NCBI GenBank assembly: GCA_900556545.1 | Contig: USPE01000045.1 | Location: forward strand, 1 to 10,832 | Length of the DNA stretch: 10,832 nucleotides | From: an uncultured Peptococcaceae bacterium | Lineage (GTDB): Bacteria; Bacillota; Peptococcia; Peptococcales; Peptococcaceae | Direction: 5' to 3' | Shown here: positions 5,679 through 10,832 of the stretch, piece after piece | How positions within the stretch are numbered: position 1 is the first letter of the stretch | Layout of the letters: each line of letters begins with the position of its first letter | The notes under the pieces: generated by a model | The model's input: only the letters and a program-made list of their open reading frames with translations | Databases searched by the model: none | What the model was told of the DNA's origin: nothing | Translations under genes and position numbers: made by a program

Positions 5679-5792
5679 GTGCAGCAATACAAAAAAGAGA
5701 AATCAAGGATTACTCCATGCAAAGCCAGTAGATTGCGACGGTTGCATGGAGTAAGACAGTCGCAGGATAAAAATGCTGGCTTTGCTGCTTGA
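5679..5792 (+). other. Possible leader peptide, 37 codons
   Basis: GTG at 5679 is preceded at 9 nt by GAGGTG (5664-5669). The frame runs to TGA at 5790-5792 and encodes a basic peptide (QQYKKEKSR early, SRLRRLHGVR later) with no family I recognise. It spans both alternative stem-loops and ends 25 nt before the next ATG, the layout of a translational attenuator leader. The start codon is weak and the frame may be chance. Confidence 0.25.
5710..5785 (+). promoter_or_regulatory. Mutually exclusive stem-loops in the mRNA leader
   Basis: Fold 1: TTACTCCATGCAA (5710-5722) pairs perfectly with TTGCATGGAGTAA (5742-5754), 13 bp. Fold 2: GCAAAGCCAG (5719-5728) pairs perfectly with CTGGCTTTGC (5776-5785), 10 bp, with TGCGAC/GTCGCA (5734-5739/5759-5764) inside it. 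The folds share 5719-5722 and cannot coexist. In fold 2 the freed ACTCC (5712-5716) could pair with GGAGT (5809-5813) at the edge of the ribosome site of the next gene. No known riboswitch class is recognised. Confidence 0.5.
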
Positions 5793-5817
5793 TGGTGATA
5801 TCAAGGAGGGAGTCTGC

Positions 5818-6081
5818 ATGAAATATTTTAATGCGCGGGCGATTCTTCCGGATGCGTTGGTAAAAGAGCTGCAACAGTACGTTCAAGGCGGTTATATTTA
5901 TGTTCCCATTGAACAAGAGCAGCAAAAGCGCTGGGGAGAGGTGTCCGGCTATCGGCAGGAATTGGCGCAGCGTAATCGGCAGATCAAAGAGGAATACCAG
6001 AGCGGCGTTTCTATGGAATGTCTGTCTGAAAAATACAGCTTGTCGTTATATGCTGTTCGGAAAATTATATATCAGAAATAA
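5818..6081 (+). CDS. CD3324-family HTH protein
   Basis: An 87-residue protein beginning MKYFNARAILPDALVKELQQ, with YVQGGYIYVP near 24-33 and WGEVSGYRQELAQRN near 43-57. It matches my memory of the Clostridia CD3324 family in length and pattern (MKY-N-A--LP--L--E-Q-Y-QG-Y-Y-P, then GYR-EL--RN--I). The C-terminus, about residues 59-86 (EEYQSGVSMECLSEKYSLSLYAVRKIIY), looks like a Mor-type helix-turn-helix, so DNA binding is likely; the family's target is not known to me. The start at 5818 follows AAGGAGGG by 7 nt; an upstream in-frame ATG at 5773 lacks such a site. It is the only plus-strand gene in the right two-thirds of the window and has its own terminator. Confidence 0.85.
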   Translation: MKYFNARAILPDALVKELQQYVQGGYIYVPIEQEQQKRWGEVSGYRQELAQRNRQIKEEYQSGVSMECLSEKYSLSLYAVRKIIYQK

Positions 6082-6085
6082 TGGT

Positions 6086-6118
6086 AAGGGGCTGCCTGGT
6101 GCGGCCTCTTTATTTTTT
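6086..6118 (+). terminator. Intrinsic terminator of the CD3324-family gene
   Basis: AAGGGGCTGC (6086-6095) pairs with GCGGCCTCTT (6101-6110), a 10-bp stem with two G-U pairs and loop CTGGT. A T-rich tail, TATTTTTT, follows. It starts 5 nt after the stop codon. Confidence 0.9.
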
Positions 6119-6149
6119 AGGTTGGCTTGGGAGTACATATGGGTATACG

Positions 6150-6215
6150 CAGCAGAGGGATACAATGAGAAGATCAAAATGACTGACTTCTTGTTGTATC
6201 CCTCTTGCTGATTTT
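6150..6215. repeat. Long imperfect inverted repeat between convergent genes
   Basis: CAGCAGAGGGATACAATGAGAAG (6150-6172) pairs with the segment at 6187-6210, about 21 of 24 positions, around a 14-nt loop. The core GAGGGATACAA is perfect. On the plus strand ATTTT follows, so it may be a second, weaker terminator, or one for the convergent minus transcript. The rest of 6119-6300 shows no gene I can support. Confidence 0.6.
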
Positions 6216-6300
6216 GAAGCGGCAGAGAAACCGGCGCTGCAGGTTTTATATGGAAAACTATTTGCTGCGCTATGATTAGATTTGCCGTACGGATAGATTA

Positions 6301-6537
6301 TTATTTCTCTGCGTCTTCGGTTTCTTCGCAAATTACCTGCAAACCATATTTGGATGCCACTTTTTTGCTGTGCTGACATTCCTCATCGGCGGGTAAACGC
6401 AAAGCAGGCTGATTTTCCTGCTCGTCATCCTCACTGCAAACTACAGAAATACCATACTTAGAAGCGACTTCTTTGGTGTGTTCGCAATCTTCTTTCTGAT
6501 CTTTGTTTGTAATGTAATGACTTAGGTCTAATCCCAT
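6301..6537 (-). CDS. Small acidic protein with two Cys-x-His...Cys repeats
   Basis: 78 residues, not recognised. It has two copies of a 21-residue unit at 16-36 and 52-72, 36 residues apart, sharing C-x-H-[TS]-K-x-V-A-S-K-Y-G and ending in a Cys. Each unit has the pattern C-x-H-x13-C (Cys18, His20, Cys34; Cys54, His56, Cys70). The linker and tail are acidic. Metal or cofactor binding, or a redox role, is possible but not shown. The start at 6537 follows AAGGAAGG by about 6 nt. It lies 52 nt after the PucR-type regulator gene on the same strand with no clear terminator between, so the two are probably co-transcribed. The repeated motif argues that the frame is real. Confidence 0.75.
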   Translation of the reverse strand: MGLDLSHYITNKDQKEDCEHTKEVASKYGISVVCSEDDEQENQPALRLPADEECQHSKKVASKYGLQVICEETEDAEK

Positions 6538-6589
6538 GCTAAACCTTCCTTTCAGATATAATTTATTTTAGATGGCGATGAAGTCGGCA

Positions 6590-7744
6590 TCATAAAATAT
6601 TTCTCAGCATACTGGCCAGATAGAGTTCGATTCTCACTTCCATGTCTGATAGGTCACGGTCCAGCAGCTCTTCAATCTTATTGATTTTATACACGATGGT
6701 GTTGCGATGCACAAACATTTTATCCGCAGTAGCGTTAATGTTGCAGTTGTTATCCAGAAATGTATACAGAAATTCCAGATAATTGGTTTTGTTATTTTTG
6801 TCGTATTGTTCTAATTTTCCTAATACGCTGTTGTAATAATTGCGTTTGGCATCTTTATCTGTAATAGCCAGCAATAGTTGATATGCGCCCAGTTCATTGT
6901 AGTGAATGAGAATGTTTTTCCAGCCCATCCGCTCGCTGAGATCTACGGTTTGTTTGGCTTGCAGATATGTTTTGGACAATTGATAAAGCCCGGGCAGGTT
7001 GGTGCTGACTCCGGTAAAGAATGTGTATTCTTTCATGCGCAGCAGCACGATAATTTTCAGCATGATATTCTGAATTGCCTGGTCAGAATAATTGGAGAAT
7101 ACCAGCACAAAAATATCTTCCATGGTGAGAATAAAAGATTTATCCCCGGCAGAGAGCAGCGTCTGTTCAATGGATTTTACAATCCACTGTAGTTCGGAAG
7201 CAGTCAGCGTATGAAAATGCTCTATTTTGATAATAGCAGTGGTATAGGATTCTTTTTTGTGAAAGCCATATTGTAAAAAGGTAGGTGTATACAGTTCGGT
7301 TTTTTGCGGAAAAGAAATGGCATTCTTCATAGCAGAGAATAATTGCCGATTGGCCTTTTCCGATTCTAAAATCTGCAAACAAACCAGTTTTAATACATTG
7401 GATATATTAGCGTTAATGGAAATTTGCAGCAGAGGAAAATTCTGTTCGTTGCAAAATCGGATAACCGATGGCGGTATTTGCTGAATATGATGCCCAATGG
7501 CGATAACCAATCCACTGCATTGCCGTTGGATTAATTGTTGTATAAATCGCTGAAAGGCATCTGTATCCTGCAAATATTGTCCATAGGAAAAGATTAATTC
7601 TTTTTCGTTAACAAACTGTATTTCATAATCATCTTCTACAAAATGAAACCATTCTACAATATTACCAAGGCCGTTTTCGCCAGCCAGTGTTTTTAATTTA
7701 TAATCACTGACGATGTCTAAAAATTTTTCTACTGTTATGCTCAC
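6590..7744 (-). CDS. PucR-family transcriptional regulator
   Basis: A 384-residue regulator. Residues 5-125 match the PucR N-terminal sensor domain, which opens MSITVEKFLDIV and includes LIFSYGQYL and GLVIAIG. The middle (about 165-290) looks like the GGDEF-like CdaR domain. The C-terminus (about 323-384) is the PucR/CdaR helix-turn-helix, LEFLYTFLDNNCNINATADK followed by VHRNTIVYKINKIEELL. The start is GTG at 7742-7744, preceded by GGGAGG at 9 nt. Family members (PucR, CdaR) control purine, sugar-acid and amino-acid catabolism. Its position just downstream of the NhaC-type carrier and opine dehydrogenase genes suggests it controls them, which is inference. Confidence 0.9.
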   Translation of the reverse strand: MSITVEKFLDIVSDYKLKTLAGENGLGNIVEWFHFVEDDYEIQFVNEKELIFSYGQYLQDTDAFQRFIQQLIQRQCSGLVIAIGHHIQQIPPSVIRFCNEQNFPLLQISINANISNVLKLVCLQILESEKANRQLFSAMKNAISFPQKTELYTPTFLQYGFHKKESYTTAIIKIEHFHTLTASELQWIVKSIEQTLLSAGDKSFILTMEDIFVLVFSNYSDQAIQNIMLKIIVLLRMKEYTFFTGVSTNLPGLYQLSKTYLQAKQTVDLSERMGWKNILIHYNELGAYQLLLAITDKDAKRNYYNSVLGKLEQYDKNNKTNYLEFLYTFLDNNCNINATADKMFVHRNTIVYKINKIEELLDRDLSDMEVRIELYLASMLRNIL

Positions 7745-7798
7745 TGCTATCTGCCTCCCTCGCCATGGTGTGATATTATTTAGTTTTACATAATTTAT

Positions 7799-7827
7799 AC
7801 CATAACATATCTCCTGTTATCTGGCAA
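7799..7827 (-). promoter_or_regulatory. Candidate promoter of the PucR-type regulator gene
   Basis: On the minus strand: TTGCCA (7822-7827), 17 bp, TATGGT (7799-7804), extended as TGTTATGGT. It sits in the 140-bp gap after the carrier gene. A short imperfect stem (7835-7856) with TTTTTG lies just upstream and might end the carrier transcript, but it is too weak to call. Confidence 0.45.
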
Positions 7828-7884
7828 TGTACAAAAAGCGGCTTATCAATACCTTTGGCGGGAATGGAGCATAAGGAATTATGT

Positions 7885-9285
7885 TTATTTTAAATAACGA
7901 ATACCTTTTCCGGTAAATGCCCAAATCATAGCAAATACAACGCACAAATAACAAGGGATCGCCCAGATTGCGTATTGAGCAACGGAGACGCCTAATAAAT
8001 CCATATAGTAAATGCCGGAAGCGCCCCATGGAACAAACGGCAATAGCATAGTGCCTGAGTCTTCCAAAGTACGAGAAAGGTTGACGCCGTGCAATCCCAT
8101 AGAATGGTAGGCTGCTTTTAACAGGAAACCGACCATAATAATGGAGATGGAAGCAACACCTGCGGTAAATCCCAGCATGGCACTGGCCAGAATGGTAACG
8201 CCGATTAATTTCCAACGACAGTCGATTTTATGGGAGACACTGTCCAGAATTACTTGTAAACAACCGATTTTTTCTACAATACCGGCGAATGCGTAACCGC
8301 AGATGATGGTATTTACGATATTCATCATAGAGGAGATACCGCCCCGGTTTAACAGTTTGATGACATTTTCCTGAGCAATGGCATCTTGAGCGCCTGCAGC
8401 GGTTATCATTGTTGTTTTGAATCCTCCAACGCAGGAAGCAACACCACTGGCAAAGGAAAAATGATGGAAAAACATGCCTAAAGCAATAGCGACTACTGCA
8501 GATAATAACATGAGCGGAACGGTCGGTTTTTTCATAAGAGCACCGACAATGATAATCACTGCTGGCAGCAGTAAAAGAATATTCCAGTTGAAGATAGAGG
8601 ATAAATTATTTGACAGGATGGCGATGCTGGTGGAATTGGCAGCATCTACTGTTAAACCCTGCCCGACGATAAACCAGACAACCAGCCCTACCAGCGAAGC
8701 CGGAATGGTGGTCCAAAACATATGGCGGATATGGTCAAATAAATCGACATCGCAGATCAGCGGCGCCAAGTTGGTGGTGTCAGACAATGGGGACATTTTA
8801 TCACCAAAAACACCGCCGGAGATAATAGCACCGGCTGCCATACCCATTGGAATGCCCATCTCTGAGGCAACCCCAATCAATGCCAGGCCGGCTGTGGCAA
8901 TAGAACCCCATGCTGTTCCGGTAGCGGTGGAAACAACAGCGGTGATCAGAAAAGCTGTAACTAAAAACATTTGCGGGCTGATTAATTTTAAACCCAAGTA
9001 GATTAAATATGGCACGGTGCCGGAATAAACCCAGGTGCCGATTACAATACCTACTGCGATTAGGATGTAAATGACAGGCAGGCTGGCAGTGAAGTTGTCA
9101 GTTACCCCTTTTTCCATTTCCTGATAGGTATAGCCCAGTCTTAATCCGACGAGTGCCGCATAAAATGCAGCCAGCAAAAGGAGCGGCTGGATATCTAATT
9201 TCATGATACCTTTTCCGATTCCGATAATCAAAATCATCACAACAAAACAAGATATGGCTTCTATTAATGTGGGTTTTCGTTTCAT
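7885..9285 (-). CDS. NhaC-family Na+/H+ (or carboxylate/Na+) antiporter
   Basis: A 466-residue, roughly 11-12 helix membrane carrier of the NhaC family. The hallmark GGVFGDKMSPLSDTTNLAP lies near residues 182-200, preceded by TGTAWGSIATAG. The C-terminal half has the matching LLPFVPWGASGIY. The length is usual for the family. The start at 9285 follows GGAGGT by 7 nt; an in-frame ATG at 9369 lies within the hairpin at 9325-9367 and has no site. NhaC relatives include Na+/H+ antiporters and Na+-lactate/H+-malate exchangers (MleN), so a role in moving an organic acid or opine-like compound is possible. It follows the opine dehydrogenase gene by 110 nt on the same strand, suggesting a shared pathway. 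Confidence 0.92.
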   Translation of the reverse strand: MKRKPTLIEAISCFVVMILIIGIGKGIMKLDIQPLLLLAAFYAALVGLRLGYTYQEMEKGVTDNFTASLPVIYILIAVGIVIGTWVYSGTVPYLIYLGLKLISPQMFLVTAFLITAVVSTATGTAWGSIATAGLALIGVASEMGIPMGMAAGAIISGGVFGDKMSPLSDTTNLAPLICDVDLFDHIRHMFWTTIPASLVGLVVWFIVGQGLTVDAANSTSIAILSNNLSSIFNWNILLLLPAVIIIVGALMKKPTVPLMLLSAVVAIALGMFFHHFSFASGVASCVGGFKTTMITAAGAQDAIAQENVIKLLNRGGISSMMNIVNTIICGYAFAGIVEKIGCLQVILDSVSHKIDCRWKLIGVTILASAMLGFTAGVASISIIMVGFLLKAAYHSMGLHGVNLSRTLEDSGTMLLPFVPWGASGIYYMDLLGVSVAQYAIWAIPCYLCVVFAMIWAFTGKGIRYLK

Positions 9286-9324
9286 AACAAGTACCTCCTT
9301 CGTACAGCCAAATATAGGATAGAA

Positions 9325-9367
9325 GAAGCCTGAAATACAGGTTTTAACAAACAGTATCACAGGCTTC
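9325..9367 (-). promoter_or_regulatory. Hairpin between dehydrogenase and antiporter genes
   Basis: GAAGCCTGAAATAC (9325-9338) pairs with GTATCACAGGCTTC (9354-9367) with one mismatch and one wobble, loop 15 nt. On the minus strand no T-run follows, so it is not a standard terminator. It may stabilise or process the mRNA, or lower antiporter expression relative to the dehydrogenase. Confidence 0.5.
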
Positions 9368-9395
9368 ATTTTAGATATGGGATATTGTTCTGTGT

Positions 9396-10502
9396 TTATA
9401 CTGCCTGAATCAACTCTTCTACAGAAAGATTGGATAAGTTCAGTTTATCTAAAGTTAAACCGGTTGTATAGAAATCTTCTTGCAATAAGGAACAGCCTAA
9501 TGTAATAACAGCGTCGATATTGGGTGTTGGCACACCGGCGATTCTGCCCAAGTTGGACCACAATACCAATCCGGTAGAAATGTCTTCGGTAAAGTAGCGG
9601 CCTGTTACACTGGTAGGGCCCTTAATTTTGGTGAACACTTCACTGGTGTTAAACAATGTTTGCAAATCCTGTTGGTCATTGGAGAAATAGCCTCTGCGAT
9701 AACGGCTTTGTACAGCATCTTCCAGCTCAAAGCCAAAGGCGCGGCCGATGTTCATCCGTTCTCGTTCAATGGCGCGCAGCACATTAACGGTGTGGCTGGT
9801 GATGCCTTCCCGATATAACCAAAATTCTCCGTTGGAGTAATCAATGCGGCCTGCGTTCAGCATACAAGGGCCAGGGTGTACTTCCGGATTACCGTTTTCC
9901 AGAGTGGTGTGCCATACATTGTCAGCAGGTACCAGGCAGGAATAAATTTGTTTGCATACATCAAATAATTCTGCAGTGTTTTCTTTAGGATAAGCGGCAA
10001 AGAATAATTTTTTCACGCGCAAGGTCAATTCTACACGAGCTTCGTCGGCAAAGCCCCTTGTTCCGTAGGACAAAGAATTTACTTCGCATAATTTAAATGT
10101 TTTATCAATGCCCATCTCTTTGGCTTTTTTTGCAAACCGTACACAACCCATAGCGGCTGCACCGTTGAAGAAGATTACCTGATCTTCTGTTGCGACAGGT
10201 GCCAGAATTTCTGTAAAGGCTTCGATAGCAAAGCCCGGGATGGTTAACATGATAATTTGCGCGTCTTTAACAGCGGCAGCTATATCAGTCGTGATGAGGT
10301 CTAATGGCAAGAATACTTCTTTGGCAGGAACTTCATTTGGTTCCTGTAAGAGGATACCGCCTTTTTCTTGCATCACTTGCAGATTTTTTGCAAACTGTGG
10401 TAATTCGTATAAACTGATTTCGAACCCTTTTTCTTTTAATTCAGCAGCGGCGGTCATACCGCCGTTTCCTGCGCCTAAAACTGCTACTTTTTTCACCATC
10501 AT
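9396..10502 (-). CDS. NAD(P)-dependent octopine/opine dehydrogenase-family enzyme
   Basis: A 368-residue oxidoreductase. The N-terminal Rossmann fold opens VAVLGAGNGG (6-15, GxGxxG) for NAD(P). The C-terminal octopine-dehydrogenase domain (about 185-330) contains NGNPEVHPGPCMLNAGRID, with His209 the likely catalytic residue by family comparison. Enzymes of this family join a 2-oxoacid to the amino group of an amino acid, or reverse that, at the expense of NAD(P)H. The actual substrates cannot be read from sequence. The start is the first of two tandem ATGs, with AGGAGGGG 6 nt upstream. A promoter with a palindrome lies ahead of it. The carrier and PucR-type genes follow on the same strand, consistent with a dedicated catabolic or fermentative cassette. 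Confidence 0.9.
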   Translation of the reverse strand: MMVKKVAVLGAGNGGMTAAAELKEKGFEISLYELPQFAKNLQVMQEKGGILLQEPNEVPAKEVFLPLDLITTDIAAAVKDAQIIMLTIPGFAIEAFTEILAPVATEDQVIFFNGAAAMGCVRFAKKAKEMGIDKTFKLCEVNSLSYGTRGFADEARVELTLRVKKLFFAAYPKENTAELFDVCKQIYSCLVPADNVWHTTLENGNPEVHPGPCMLNAGRIDYSNGEFWLYREGITSHTVNVLRAIERERMNIGRAFGFELEDAVQSRYRRGYFSNDQQDLQTLFNTSEVFTKIKGPTSVTGRYFTEDISTGLVLWSNLGRIAGVPTPNIDAVITLGCSLLQEDFYTTGLTLDKLNLSNLSVEELIQAV

Positions 10503-10547
10503 GAGATACCCCTCCTAAGATTTTAAAGTTTGCTTGTATGCGAAATT

Positions 10548-10579
10548 TGTATAAAAATGCAGTCAGTTTTGGCCAAAAC
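10548..10579 (-). promoter_or_regulatory. Candidate promoter with 14-bp palindromic operator
   Basis: On the minus strand: TTGGCC (10571-10576), 17 bp, TATACA (10548-10553), about 46 nt before the dehydrogenase start. The -35 lies inside the perfect palindrome GTTTTGGCCAAAAC (10566-10579), placed where a bound regulator would block or contact RNA polymerase. Confidence 0.45.
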
Positions 10580-10811
10580 CAGCTCCATAGGGAAATATGA
10601 GAATTTAGTGTTGATTGAATATAAAATATTTTTCATATGCCCTGTTCTTTATAATTATTATAATCTGCTCTTATGATTTGTGTAAGTAGCAGAATCACCA
10701 AATCTTTTTGTCAATATGCACAAATGTCCTTATAGATTGGACAAGAATAGATGTATAAAATTACAAAATAGAAGCTCTTAGTAAATAGTAAAAAGATTCT
10801 TTTTACTACCC
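10580..10811. other. AT-rich intergenic region
   Basis: No gene is seen in the 330 bp between the dehydrogenase start and the window end. The region is AT-rich, with several A/T palindromes (for example AAAATATTTT at 10623-10632) and a perfect 10-bp hairpin TAGTAAAAAG/CTTTTTACTA at 10786-10808 with loop ATT. The last may be the tail of a terminator region for the gene beyond the right edge. Confidence 0.6.
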
Positions 10812-10832
10812 AAAAAAACTCCGGCTTGCGCC
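10812..10832 (-). terminator. Partial intrinsic terminator of a gene beyond the right edge
   Basis: On the minus strand the window opens GGCGCAAGCCGGAG followed by seven Ts (10812-10818). This looks like the second arm (AAGCCGGAG) and T-run of a terminator whose first arm lies outside. It implies a minus-strand gene to the right and an independent start for the dehydrogenase transcript. Confidence 0.55.

Larger units (their letters stand above)
5482..5817. other. Intergenic leader region between divergent genes
   Basis: A gap of 336 bp between the minus-strand operon promoter and the plus-strand CD3324-family gene. The left part (5482-5598) holds no gene or element I recognise. The right part holds a candidate promoter (5599-5627), a possible short reading frame (5679-5792) and two competing stem-loops (5710-5785), listed separately. 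Confidence 0.7.

Noticed and set aside
6110..6379. Minus-strand open frame of 89 codons overlapping the Cys/His repeat protein
   Set aside because: It crosses the long inverted repeat and a terminator and overlaps a frame with a clear internal duplication. Arg- and Ser-rich composition looks non-coding.
7817..8215. Minus-strand open frame of 132 codons inside the carrier gene 3' half
   Set aside because: A shifted frame of the NhaC-type gene with no family features.
8474..9001. Plus-strand open frame of 175 codons opposite the NhaC-type gene
   Set aside because: It lies wholly antisense to a well-supported carrier gene, has no ribosome site and has a composition typical of a reverse-frame shadow.
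10240..10518. Plus-strand open frame of 92 codons opposite the dehydrogenase N-terminus
   Set aside because: Antisense to the GxGxxG-coding region, with no ribosome site or promoter.

Overview
The window looks like chromosomal DNA of an anaerobic, endospore-lineage Firmicute (Clostridia or Negativicutes). This rests on strong AGGAGG-type ribosome binding sites, a holin-like type I toxin peptide, a LytTR/GHKL two-component pair, a CD3324-family gene, and an NhaC carrier beside an opine-dehydrogenase-family enzyme. By eye the base composition is moderate, with AT-rich intergenic regions. I cannot name the species. No rRNA, tRNA, CRISPR array, transposase or phage gene is visible.

Region 1 (1-478) is a type I toxin-antitoxin locus. 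It has a 26-codon hydrophobic toxin gene on + with its own promoter and a ribosome-site hairpin, and a leftward antitoxin RNA that meets it at a shared terminator. A second copy of the antitoxin promoter and 5' half lies at the left edge, exactly 364 bp away, so at least two modules stand in tandem.

Region 2 (478-5481) is all on the minus strand. In transcription order it holds a truncated response regulator (receiver remnant), an unknown five-helix membrane protein, a LytTR response regulator, a GHKL sensor kinase, a CPBP (Abi) membrane protease with its own overlapping terminator/promoter, and a lipoprotein with a C-terminal coiled coil of 11-residue repeats. The membrane protein, regulator and kinase are coupled by 4-nt stop/start overlaps. 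The layout resembles Agr/peptide-signalling loci, but no signal peptide gene is visible.

Region 3 (5482-6215) holds one plus-strand gene, a CD3324-family HTH protein. Its leader contains two mutually exclusive RNA folds and a possible leader peptide. An intrinsic terminator and a long hairpin follow it.

Region 4 (6301-10832) is on the minus strand: an octopine/opine-dehydrogenase-family enzyme, an NhaC-family antiporter, a PucR-type regulator, and a 78-residue acidic protein made of two Cys-x-His...Cys repeats. I read this as a small metabolic cassette in which the enzyme makes or breaks an N-carboxyalkyl amino acid or related compound, the carrier moves a substrate or product, and PucR controls it. 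The right edge cuts into the terminator of the next upstream gene. The likeliest sources of novelty are the tandem RNA-controlled toxin array, the switch-like leader before the CD3324 gene, and the repeat protein attached to the opine/PucR cassette.
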